Part shown: in pieces, positions 22,161 to 33,800 of the stretch
How the letters are laid out: every line of letters begins with the position of its first letter
Position numbering within the stretch: the stretch's first letter is position 1
Notes under the pieces: generated by a model
The model's database searches: none
What the model was told of the DNA's origin: nothing
What the model saw: only the letters and a program-made list of their open reading frames with translations
Source of the DNA: Volvox africanus
Lineage: Eukaryota > Chlorophyta > Chlorophyceae > Chlamydomonadales > Volvocaceae
Assembly: GCA_030268105.1 (NCBI GenBank)
Contig: BSDZ01000078.1
Span: forward strand, 3,275,001 to 3,339,000
Length of the DNA: 64,000 nucleotides
Direction: 5' to 3'
Made by a program: the position numbers and the translations under genes

Positions 22161-25100
22161 ATGAATGCAGCCATCGTTATTGATGATGAGGACGTCGGAA
22201 AGAATAATGCGTCAGCCGGACTGGATACAGACACTTCGGACTGTTTCATATGTTACAGTTCTTACTCTGACGACAGTGACCATAGGCCTGCAACACTGCG
22301 ATGTGGACATGTCGCTGGTGAGCGCGTCTACTGCTTCGTACCGGTATTTCTCCCTTCCCATGCCGGTCTCGCTTCCTTGTGCACTGTCAATAAGGTCCTA
22401 CGCTTTTGCCTGCGCATAACTTGCCATTGTCCTGTTTTGATATGTCAAAAGATTACCTCTTCGCATGGCCCTTGTCCAGGCGACTCGTGCCTACGGAGGT
22501 GGCTTCGGGAAAAGAAGTTTTGCCCCAGCTGTCGGAAACCGTAAGAGTTTGCAGGGATATGATTGGGATGTGAAGGACAACCTAGTGTGATTTATAATTG
22601 AAGTTACTCTTGAACTCTTGTCAGTTCACTCCGCAGGAAGGAGTTGCAGGACTGTGCAAGCCAGCTAGTTTCCCTTCTCTAAACATGGTATCTCCTTATT
22701 TTCCACCGCTTCGTCCCCTTGTGGCAGCATCCCACATGCCGCATGGCTTGATTACGTGACCTTGCTCCAACAGAGCCAAACTCAAGGAAATGACGCCGAT
22801 CTACAACCTTCCGACCCGGGTGGTGCTGGCCGCCACTAGCACCGCGGGTCCAGCTGTTACTGCCACAGCGCCTAACGCAGAAGAGCTCGCGCGAAAAGAG
22901 TTGATGCTACAAAAGGTGCAGCGCGCGTACCATGAGAAGGAGAAGGTGGGCATGAACCTTGCTGGATGGGACAGCACGGTGTGTGTAAGGAGGGACACTC
23001 TGCTGCCAATGCTGCCCACCATTTTCGCTGCCGTGGATGGGGCCCCGCTGATCGCTGATCGCTACACGTGATTTTTAAACTGATTGTTAGGTGACGGAGG
23101 TGAGAAGGGGACGCGAGCCAAAATGGTAAGCACATGTCCCGATGCATTTGTCTCAAAAACTAATGTGACCCAGATCACAACATGCATGCATGCAGCTACA
23201 ACACTTTTCGCTCGATTAAGGTTAAACCAAATGTCCCGTGCATTCTGACAGCACAGCAGTGATTTCGGGCACGTCCCCCATCTAGTGCACATCCACGGTG
23301 CCTGCATGGTAGCTCCGACGCGCGCCAGCCTGCGGTATTCCTGGACTGACCGCAAATTATCCCCGATTGAAATGATCGAATCGATCGCACGGGGTTCCTC
23401 GGCGTGGCTAATCCCATTTCGCCATTCGCCGTTGCGGCATGTATCCTTCTGTCCACTTCGCAGGAGGCCCGGCTGCAGGCCGAGGAAGCGCAGCGGCAGG
23501 CCCGCCAGGCGAAGCGGCGCGCTGAGGAGGCCAAAGAAAAGGAACAGGAGGTAAAGTGGCTGCGGCTGGAACTTGAGAATGCAAAACGGCAGCTCGCCGC
23601 ACAACAGCATCCTCAAGCTTGGCCGCCAGCGATGGCGGGCGGGTGGGGAAATCCGAGCTTCAACCCTAACCCCGCGTCCGATCTCTTGCAGCCCCAGCGC
23701 CAGCAACCAGGAGCCATCAGCAGCAACGGCGGCTGCGGAGACGCCACCACAGACGCTGCGGGACGGTTCGCCTTGCCACCGCCCGCCCTGATGCCATGTC
23801 AAGGACGTTCAGATCCCCGCCTGGCGCCGGGAGTTAATGTCAGCGGCGTACACATGCATCCCCACGAGCTGCCTCCGACGTCGCAGTGGTTATCCGCGCA
23901 AGCGACACAGCCCTTGGGCAGCATCGTCGGGACAGATGTCGCCCCGCCAGTTGTCCCGGCGAATAACCGGATGCCGCAGGGGCATGGCAGTGTCCCGCCG
24001 GCCGGCGGCCTGGTAACACTGGTGCCGCAGCCGCAGCCACCGCCGGGATCCATGTGGGGCCATTTTTATGCTTCCGAAGCCATCACGGTAGGATCACACC
24101 GCAATGCTGGTGACATCCAGTGCCAACCCCTGAATCTTGACGGCACGCGGGGCACGCACTATAGTGGTGCTGCGCGGTGGCCATCGGCGCCAATGGCACC
24201 AGGCGTGGGTGTATGGGATGGAGGACGCGTCCCAGGTGGCTTGGACCTCAGCAGCAGCAGGGCGCTCTTTGACCCCCTGTTCGGCCTGGAGGTGGAGGGC
24301 TGCCGGCTGTTGGCTCTGGACGCCGCGGGCGCGAGGCTCCTGGTTTCGGAGATGCGCAGCAGCGGACCAGCGGGTGGAGGAGTTTCGTGTTCGTTCATTC
24401 GCAAAATCAGCATGCATGCTCCTGAGGTGCGTCCGGGGTCCGGGGACATCAAGTGCTTGAAGTATTTTATTGGCTAGAGCCAACCCGATTGCCCCACAGC
24501 AATGCTTTTCTGATCAGCTGCTGTTTGAGGCTTCAACCGTTCCGACTTTGCTCCCCTTTCGATTGGTGCGTTCAGTCCCAAACTCGCATCCGCCTTCGTG
24601 ACGACGCCGGCATCGTGTATGACATGCAATTCCCTGATGCGGCGGCGGCGCCAGCGGCAGCAGCCGGTCCGCAGCGGCTTCTGGCCGTCGCGACGCAAGG
24701 GGCGGGCCTCTGCCTCGCCTGTCCACAAAGTGACAACGTCGTGGCCACATTCAAGGGCCTTCCGTACAAGGCCTGGAGCTGCAGTTGGGTGCCGGCAGCA
24801 GCGGGCCGTGACGGCAATGGCGGCGCCAGCAATTCCGCTGGGCCGTACGGCGGGCATATGTTGGTGGCAGGGCTGGCGATGGGCCACCTTGCCCTCCTAG
24901 ACATTCGCCGTACGGACCAGCCCGTGGCGGTGATACCAGCGCTACAGCATCAGGCCATGAGGGGCTGGGCGCAGATGCCGATACGGACCGTGACAGCTTT
25001 GCCGTGCAACCCAGACGGGGCAGAGCAGGCCTCTGTCGGAGGCGGTGGGGGTGTACTGTGGCCCACTTGTGCATTATCATGTTCAAAATGTGCCTGGCTG

Positions 25101-26376
25101 ATGGTGGGCGGCGGCGATGGCGGAGGTAGCGGGGCGGTGGAGGTGAAGCCGCCGTGGCTATTATGCATCGATGGGGGTCTCGGCAGTGGTGGCATGCAAC
25201 TGGAATCGCTGTCTGCGTACCCCTCCGACTGGGACTGGCGCGGAGGAAGCGGAGGTGGCGTGGGCAGGCGGCCATGGCGTGCCGTTCTTTCTTGGCGGCC
25301 GGCAGATACGAGCAGCGCTGGAGGAAGAGCGGCGGGGCCGAGGCACGAGGTCGGCTTACTTAACTCGGACGAACAGACTCCGTATAAACACGAGGTGAGG
25401 GGCCAGGCCAAATGCTCCGCGATTGCCTCCCCGATAGCGCAAAAACGAAAGATAGAAGATGCAACAAAACGACTCAAGCATCATCATTGGGGAACGGAGT
25501 CGAAGATTATTTCGATAAGCAGGGGGAATGGTCTTCGTAGGCCGAGATCCGCTCTTGGGGCCATACACCTCCCTAAGTTGATTGGCGGAAAACTTTGCTG
25601 CGCTGTGTGGTTTGGTCAAGCATACGGGATCCCGTGAGTGCACTGCCAACGCTGCTGTCGTGCGCTCCGTTGTGCGTTTCCCAAAAGGAAAACGGGGCGG
25701 AGTTAAGGATTCTCCAACCCTCATGCCCATGTGGCTTATTGCGCCATGACCGGCGACAGCGCATGCTGCTGATGTCGCTCACCTACCCTCCAGCCAGCCG
25801 CCATCTAACCATCACGGTTAGTCCTCGTTACTTCAGCACTAGCATGAGGACCCGTTTATTCCTCCTCTCCCCCTCCCCAGCGACCCACCATTCCATAGCA
25901 CCACTCCATCGTTTTAACAACCCGTCCATTCCAAAATGCTGCGCCATCTGCTGTGCATGGCACGAGGACAGGCCACCGTGACCGATTACACACGTCGGGG
26001 CATCCAGGCAGTTCGCAGCTGCTTGGTGCCGCTGGGGCCCTCGACGCCTCAGCAGCACCAGCAGCTCTTCTCCCGCCACCAAGACGAAGAGGGAAACGGG
26101 GTCAGCTCCGAAACCAACGAGGGAATGCTCCTGGTGTCCAGCGATGATGACACACGTCAGCCCCTTGTTTGGTCGCTGCGTGCCAGCAGTGCTAACGGTG
26201 GCGATGGGGGGACCCCTCAGCTAGTGCAGCGGCTGGAGCGACACCCGGAGGTACCATCGTGCATGGTTGCCGCGACCGGAAGCGGCGGTATGGGAGAGGA
26301 CTGGTACCTGGGCTGCGGCAGCCAGCGACGTGTATATGTGTACCGGCGCAGGGTTGGCAACCACAGGGACTGTTGA
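22161..26376 (+). CDS. RFWD3: RING finger and WD40 E3 ubiquitin ligase, RFWD3-like
   Basis: Six exons: 22161-22317, 22480-22540, 22774-22945, 23464-24426, 24576-25394 and 25972-26376, summing to 2577 bp (858 residues) with all phases matching. A C3HC4 RING sits at residues ~28-71: CFIC, CGHVAG, SCLRRWL and FCPSC. A linker AKLKEMTPIYNLPTRVV typical of RFWD3 follows. A Glu/Arg/Ala coiled coil starts near residue 131 (EARLQAEEAQRQARQAKRRA). A Pro/Gln-rich linker leads to the WD40-like region, with GCRLLALDAAGARLLVSE and FIRKISMHAPE, then LLAVATQGAGLCLAC and GHMLVAGLAMGHLALLDIR, ending RRVYVYRR. In animals RFWD3 ubiquitinates RPA and RAD51 in replication stress and interstrand crosslink repair; the algal role is inferred. 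Low-complexity Gly/Ser inserts interrupt the propeller. The last intron carries a short dispersed repeat. Confidence 0.85.
25793..25870 (+). repeat. Short dispersed sequence, second copy
   Basis: Shares TCACGGTTAGTCCT and TTCAGCAC with 20267-20345, in the last RFWD3 intron (25395-25971). Both copies are on the same strand, and both are intronic. Confidence 0.5.
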
Positions 26377-27871
26377 AAGAGCAGTTTTTTGCATTTTTTG
26401 CGTACGGAGTATCGGTTGGGTTATGTCACTGCACGGTTAGCAGGGAGTGCCCTGGCTTTTTTACGCACACGATAAGATGCTCTGATTCAAAAGACAAATG
26501 TATGTTGAGGAAACCAGAACCGCGAATGCAGGCGAGTTGCACAACGCCGAACACTTTCCGGTATGTGAGTTTCCAGCAGTTGGAGGGTTAATGTGGGTAT
26601 GGGGAGAGAGAAGCGAGTCTCGGGGAGCGTGTGTTTGTGTGTGTTGGAACAATGGATTGGGGTTTCTGTCGCGCGAACTGTTACTTCCGGATCCGGCTAA
26701 CCGGGTGCTCTTAACTTTGTGTAGGCGAGAGAGGGACAGCGAGGAAGAGGGACAGCGCGTGGCCTCTCCACTATTTGATTGTCCCATAATTCAGGGCGGC
26801 AATTGCACGGTGTGCACGGTTATTGATGGTGTGTCCACAACCTCCCATTTGCTACGGGGTATGAAGCATTATAGTATCGCGTCAACATGTACCATAATTG
26901 AACACGACATAGGTCCAGGTGCAAATGGGGCCCAAGGACGGGACCGGGCAGGTCCAAGGTCCTGGTGCGCTGCTCCACAACGCAGGAAGTAAATTCGATG
27001 TCGCATCAAATGCCCCCCATAGAAAATAGGGCTTTGGGCAAAGGTGTGTGACAAGTAACGAATACTTTCGCCCTCCCGCATGCTTCCCTCCTCTCCTACA
27101 CATGCCTCTCATGTCCAGCAGTACCTGGACAGTTCCAACCTCAGTGTGCTGCCTTGCGGACATCAGCGAGAGGGCCAGACCACTCCCTGAACCTTCCTTT
27201 CCAACCCCTCCTCCCGGCACCATGCTTGCCGAACCAGCCAGGCCGTGTGCAGCTTTTCGCTGCACCGATATTCAGCACCCCAAGCCCCTCCGCTCTGAAT
27301 CGTCCCGTAATCCACACACACACACGCAGGCACATCCCACACCCTCGTTCACGCTCCGCCGCTTACGACCCTCCGTGTTTGCAGTCCTCGCAGTCGCTTC
27401 GTCCTTTCCGACCACCTCCGCATCGGAGGGACAATGATCGGTGCTCCCTCACCCTCTACAATAACCACAGCGCACGCGCAAGCCTCCCCGCTAAGTTCTA
27501 TCCTAAGGTTCCGTGCGCGCCGCAGCCAACATAGGAGTCTGCTGCCTACACGGCTACCTGCACATCTGCCTGGTGCCTAGTGTAATCCCCTGTCCTAGAC
27601 ACCTCAGGACGCGGAAGGAAGTGATGGAGGAGCGCTGCGAAAGAGCTACCTCATACTGTTGCCCCTCAGCCCTCGGTAACATTATCGATGCCCCTTCCCC
27701 CCCTACACACACGCACGACTCCCTGGCATCGGGCCCATCACCGCTGTGGCTGTCCTGGACAAGAGAGTAAGAGAAGGTCGTGTTTTCCTAATCTAGCCTC
27801 GTCTGTTTCTGCTGAAAGGGCCTGAATATAGCCCGGACTTGCACCGGGCACTTGAGAACAAGTTTCAAGTT
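26377..27871. other. Convergent intergenic region, RFWD3 / ValRS
   Basis: 1.5 kb between two convergent gene ends. Pro/Ser/Thr-rich open frames occur on the plus strand near 27.1-27.5 kb, but they have no family match and no splice support. No gene was called. Confidence 0.5.
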
Positions 27872-30800
27872 TCACTGGCTGCCGTTGAGGACCGACACTT
27901 GCGCAATCTTCTGGTCCACCAGTAACAGCTTCTCCCGCGCCTCCCGCTCCTGTGCGCGGGCCTCCTCCACGTACTGCTCACAACGGGTGGGGAGGGATAC
28001 ATTGCCGAATTGGGTTGGCGTCAAGAGGAGTGGGAATTTGTGATGCAGGTGTCATCCGAGGAAGTAATCAGCAAAACGCATTAGTGGTATAGGCTAGGTA
28101 TCCAACAGGTTCAACAAGGCACAAGTCAGTTCACGCATATATGGTTACTGCATGTACTTTAGTGGCCTGTGCGCTGTGCGTGGACCTCATCCTTGCCTAA
28201 AGCCCTCCCACAACCCCACATTAACTACAGCACCCCCGCAGCCCGCTCCCAACACCCAATCCCTCATGACCCACCTCCGGCGACGCCCTGGACATGAAGG
28301 CAGGGTTGTTGAGGCGTCCCAGCACACCCGCCAGCTCCTTGTCTAGTTTGGCTTTCTGCTTGCTGAGGCGGGCGAGCTCCTTAGCCACGTCGAACAGTCC
28401 CACCAGGGGCAGCAGTATCTGCGAATATCGCCAGCCAGAGGAGGAGCCGCACCGGAAAACGGCATTTCAGATCGCAAAGGGATAGGGAATCTTGGTTTTA
28501 TTCCAAGTGTGTTTTGGCTTCTGTTCTTTTGTTGAAACATAATGGGCCCCTGTCAGCTGGGAAATAGCTGGAGCACACCGCATTACAACTTCGTAAATTT
28601 GTATCTTAAGCTAGGAGCAAGAAGTGCCGTACCTGCACGCCCTCCCCGACCACCAGGCTGACTGAGGAGCTTCCCCCCGCCCCGGCCGCCTCCGCCTCTG
28701 CGACACTCGCCACCAGCCGCACCGCAGAAGGGTCCAGCTTAGCCAGCAGACACACCACCGCCAGCTCCGACTCCAGAGCCTGCGGCCGCCAAGGAAGGAA
28801 AGGAGCATGGGGAACAGGGGGAACAGGAGAAGGGTGCAACTGAAGAATCCGCATCAAAATAAGGGTTGCAAGGGTTTAAGCTGATGCCCAGCGCCAACAA
28901 CAAGGGTTTGGGAGCCAAGGGAAGTTGTCCGGGATTTCACGCATCACGCGTGCTTGTCACCCCAACCCTTGACCCCACGCCGCTTCAACGCAGCGCTCTG
29001 CCACATTCTTCTTCCCCCTCGCTAGCCCCGCTCACCTGCCGGGTCTCCGGGTCCTCCACCACAAGGGTGGACCCGATCTTGCGTCCCGGCTCCACGTTGT
29101 ACTCGGCGCGGGCATTGCGCAGTGCCCGCACACAGCCCTTGAGCACCTCGAAGTGAGCCAGCGCGGCCGTGTCCACCGGGCACCCCCGAGAGGGCCATGG
29201 AGCCACTATCAATGCTTCCCCTGCAGCAGAAATGTGAATGTGTATATGAATGTGTACGTGTACGTCTGCGTGTATGTGTATGTCTATGACCCTTACTACC
29301 TAATGGTACAGTCCCCTGCCTATCCATCTGCGCAAACAGAGACCAGGCAGACAAACAGATAAACAGACGGATAGGTAGACGGATAAGGAAAAGGCTGTTC
29401 ATCTAATCCAGTGGAAGCCAGAAAGGAGCCCAACGCACCTCTGTGCGGCAGCGCCTGCCAGAGTTCCTCCGTAACGAAGGGCATGAAGGGGTGCAACAAC
29501 CGAAGCACTGTTTCGAACACGTACACGAGCGCAGAGCGGCTGGCGGATCGAACCGCCGAATCACCGCCATATGTTCGTGTCTGCCATAACCCATATAGAT
29601 TTCAGCGGAGTGGAAGCGGAGAGGGAAATGGCGTTCACGTCAGGTGAGGCGTGGGAAAGTGGCGGCGACTTCGGCCATGCGCTCATGCCCCATCGTCACA
29701 CTGGAACCCATGTCCCACCTCCAGCCACATATCCATGCCCAGCATCAACCTCATCATGCGCCCCCTTCCACCATCAAGGGCGTCAGGATTTCGGATAGAC
29801 AAAACCCCAAACCCGCCTGCCAAGGAAGAGAACAAGCGTACCTTGGATGCCTCAATGAACCAGTCTGCGAACTCATCCCACAGGAAGTTGTACGCCGTAA
29901 TGCCCGCGGCATTGTAATCGTACTTGTTGTACCGCTCGCTGACCTCGTCCACGGTCTAGGGGGTTTGGGGTCGGGGTCAAGGTGACGACATGTGACCTTC
30001 CTTCACTTAATAAAGCAAACACATCAGCCTCAAGGGAGGATCAAAATGCGTAAACAGAGCCCAATTTTACAACCTGTTGCGGCTCCAGATCTGGTTCGAG
30101 TTCTGATGATAACATGGCGCCACTGCTATGGGACCAAAACCGTGCTGTATCAAGTCTTACCTGGTGCAGCAGGCTCACAATCCATCGCTCCACCAGTGGA
30201 AGCCTCTGCAAGTTGTCGGAAGATGAAAGGGACACTCCCCGCAGCGACTCCCACTCCGCCTCAGCAGCCTGCGCACAAAAACAAAAACGGATCCTTGAAA
30301 TAGATTTGAAAAGTGTTGTCCTGCCATTTTGTACCCAACTTGTATTTTCCTTCTTTCAGCTGAATAAATATGGACGTAAGATGAAGAATATGTGCTGATT
30401 ATCTCCCTTATGCCTTAATAGCCTGCGCATAAATGGTGCCAGTCATACGCGGCATGCGGTCACAGCATTGATTAGGACTGGTGGTTCAGGAAGCCCAGGG
30501 TCCAGCAAGCTCACTTGCCGACGCGATGGCCCTGTGAGACATGGTGCTGCTGGAGCACATCCGCGTATTGGAGCCCTCGAGGCAGAGGGGTGGCTTTTGG
30601 GTACCCTTGAGTACTTGTTAACCCTCATTCCTGGGTTTGGAGGGCCCAGCCACCCTGAACAACCTAAACCCCCTATCCCTCGTCCGCCCACCCACCTGGT
30701 CCAAGTTGAACAGCACGAACTTCCCCGCGTTCCACAGCTTGTTGGTGAAGTTCCGAGATGCGGTCACTCGCTCCAGGGATAGGTTCAGATCCTGGCCAAC

Positions 30801-33800
30801 ACTCGTGCCTACATATGTCAAAAAATAAGAAAAATTAAACACCGCACAGTATCGTCCACATCTAGGCTGAGTAGTGCGGAGTAGCGCACGATTCGTGAGT
30901 GCGGTGCATATCGGTATCGGTGCATACTCGGGCCCAAAGAAGGCGAGGGGCAAAAGCAGCGCTGCCCAGTAAGGGATAGAGTAATATAAAGTGCAGCAAC
31001 CCCAGTTCAGGTACGCATTAAAGCAGACGGGTTGCTCCCGGAAGAGAAGCAGGAGGAAGAAGGGGAAGAAGAAGAAGAGGCGGAGGAGGAGGGCACGTGG
31101 GCGGAATAGGGGAATGCACAAAAACACACACACTTACCCGTCGCCAGAGTGAATCTGAGCGCGTCAGTGCCGTACTGGGAGATTGTGTCCAGCGGGTCTA
31201 CCACGTTACCCAGCGACTTGGACATCTTGCGGCCCTTTTCATCGCGCACCTGTGGATGAGGGGGGATGGGCAGGAGGGCCCTGTGGGTATATGCCTCGAG
31301 CGGCGGCAACTTCTCGACCCCTCGTCACCCCCAGATTCCCGCTGGGAGAGCCTTCCATGGGCTGGAAAGTCTTCAAGTACCCGCAAACACAAAATATGTA
31401 GAGCGGGGAGAGAAAGAGAGAATGGCAAGCAGGCGCTCCCCTCCCATCCCCTGCCCTACCCTACCCTCTCACACCCCACAATGCATGACCACGCACTTAA
31501 TCCCCCTCTGCTGCCAGCCCCCGCCCTCTGCCCCACCACTTCCGGGTAACGTTCCACTCACCAGCCCGTGCAGGTAGATGGTGGAGAAGGGCGGCTGGCC
31601 GGTGAACTCCAAGCCCATCATGATCATACGCGCCACCCAGAAGAACAGGATGTCATGACCGGTCTCCATCATCTGCCACGAAGAGGGGCGAGGGGATGAT
31701 GTCAAGCAGTGGATCCGGGCACACGAATACACAGGTACACGTTATCCGGTGTGTGTGTGTGTGTGCATGTGTGTGTGTATGTATCACTAAATGGCATGAG
31801 GGATGGGGGAGGGTGGAGGGGGAACGGAATGGCAGACAGCAAGGTAAGCGAGAAGAGGAGAGGAGGGGCATAAGAAAAGGCCACCGAAAGGCCATAGATA
31901 CGATCACCACAAAATGAGCTCAGGAGAGGCGGGTACTCAGTCGGGGATATTATATAGGGAAAAAGTGGAGGAGACAGCATTATCTGTAACCCAGGCCTCC
32001 CTGCCCAAACCAGCGGAAGTTCATGACCTGAGGTAGCCACCAAGGACAGGTTCCACCTTTTCCATCTTCAATCCCTCCCAATACATACACACGCATATCC
32101 AACGCAACCCAAAACAGCTCGCACCCCACTTTAGTTTCCTTCCTCGGCTTTTCAATTTTTTGTTTTTTCTGCTTGTTGCATGGGTTGCATTTGCATCCCA
32201 CCTGTGTCGGGTAGAAGGTCTGGTAATCTGGTGATTCGGTTCGCGGCCACCCCAGAGTACTGAACGGCCACAAGCCGCTGCTGAACCATGTATCCAGGAC
32301 GTCCTCCTCCTGAAAAAATGGGGGGACCAGGGGAGGTGGGGCGCCGCAGTGTTACCGCGTTGTCGTCTGGATCGAAATGGGAATCGGAATCGGAATAAGA
32401 ATTGGAACAATCAAGAAAAATGGAGACGACAAGAATGATGTCACTTGTTGAACCCAAATAGTGTGACAACCTACCTTGATGACTAATTGGTTAACTGCCT
32501 AACCCACAAAGAGTTCCATCAGTGAAGGCTTTGGTGAAGATGTTGTATCTCTGATCTGAGTATATAATATCCGCCAAACTGATTAGGCCCGATCGGAAGA
32601 TGTCCAGTTTTTTTATCATCCTGGATATTAGCCTTAGATACCCCAGGATACCACAGAAGGCTGCGCAAATACGACTACACTATTACAGACAACACATAAG
32701 GCATGGCGGAGTAGGAGGCTGCCCGCCCTGACCTGTGACCACCAGGATGGGCGCCCTCAGAAGAGAATTCAGGTTAATCCTTTTGAGAAGGGCATATTTG
32801 ACATAACTCGTTGACTGTTATCCAGAAAATTATTGGACAAAAGTTCACCCTCGACGTGGACGCAATGGAGGACAGTTGCGATAAACTTTGTAAGCTCTTT
32901 ATGTCACAATCTTGCCCCCTACTTGAGTTTGAGTGTTCTGGTCACACCATTTGGTTGCATCCGCTAGAATGTTATTTGTTACGTCATAACAGAATAGCTA
33001 TTAACATGCGAGTTCACATGAGAACTAATCTCTATCATGGTTTCAGTCCGTCGGGAAAATCCTGTACTACATTTTGATTTAAGAATCCTGACCACGGAAT
33101 TCGACTTCACTCTTTACGCAAGGATTTAAGATGTTTGAGGAGAAGGACTACTTTCAAGTAGATAGACTCCTGGTTTGCGGGAGCTAAACCCGAAGACATT
33201 TATTTATAAAGCGATTGCGGCCACAACAGAAGGACAGTCCTCGCACGGACTGTATCCCCTCACAGCCGTCAGACTCCGTAGATTCCTCTCACAACATTTG
33301 AAGACTTGAACATGTCCTCATTTTGTTACTGGTACCCCAACCCAGACCTTTATATAGGACCCATAGCCCTTCGTGATGTTGTATCTCTGTTGTGTCCGCC
33401 AACATGCAGCAAAGGCCCGATCGGAAGATGACCATACACAGTCCACCCTGGACACTACCCGTGGATACCCCAGGATACTACACGTGAGTCACATAACAAC
33501 CCAGACCCCAACAGGGGCTAAGGTTTAATCCTAACGTTAATTGCATTTTCATTTTCATTATTTTCATTATTCATGTTGTTCTTCATGTTGTCGTTATGCC
33601 TGATACTACCTCCACCCTCCTACCTGGCGCAGCACTACTCCCGTGCCGTGCTGCTGCTCCGCCATCTTCTGCGCCTCCTCCGCGTTCCGCGCCACCACAT
33701 ACACCTCGCTGCGACCCTCTGGCGCTGCCTCAGCCGCCGCCTCGGAGGAGAAGACGTACCAGACGGGGATGCGGTGACCCCACCACAGCTGACGACTAAT

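Noticed and set aside
27048..27534. Pro/Ser/Thr-rich plus-strand frames
   Set aside because: No splice support, no signal peptide, no homology by eye; probably 3' UTR or intergenic sequence.
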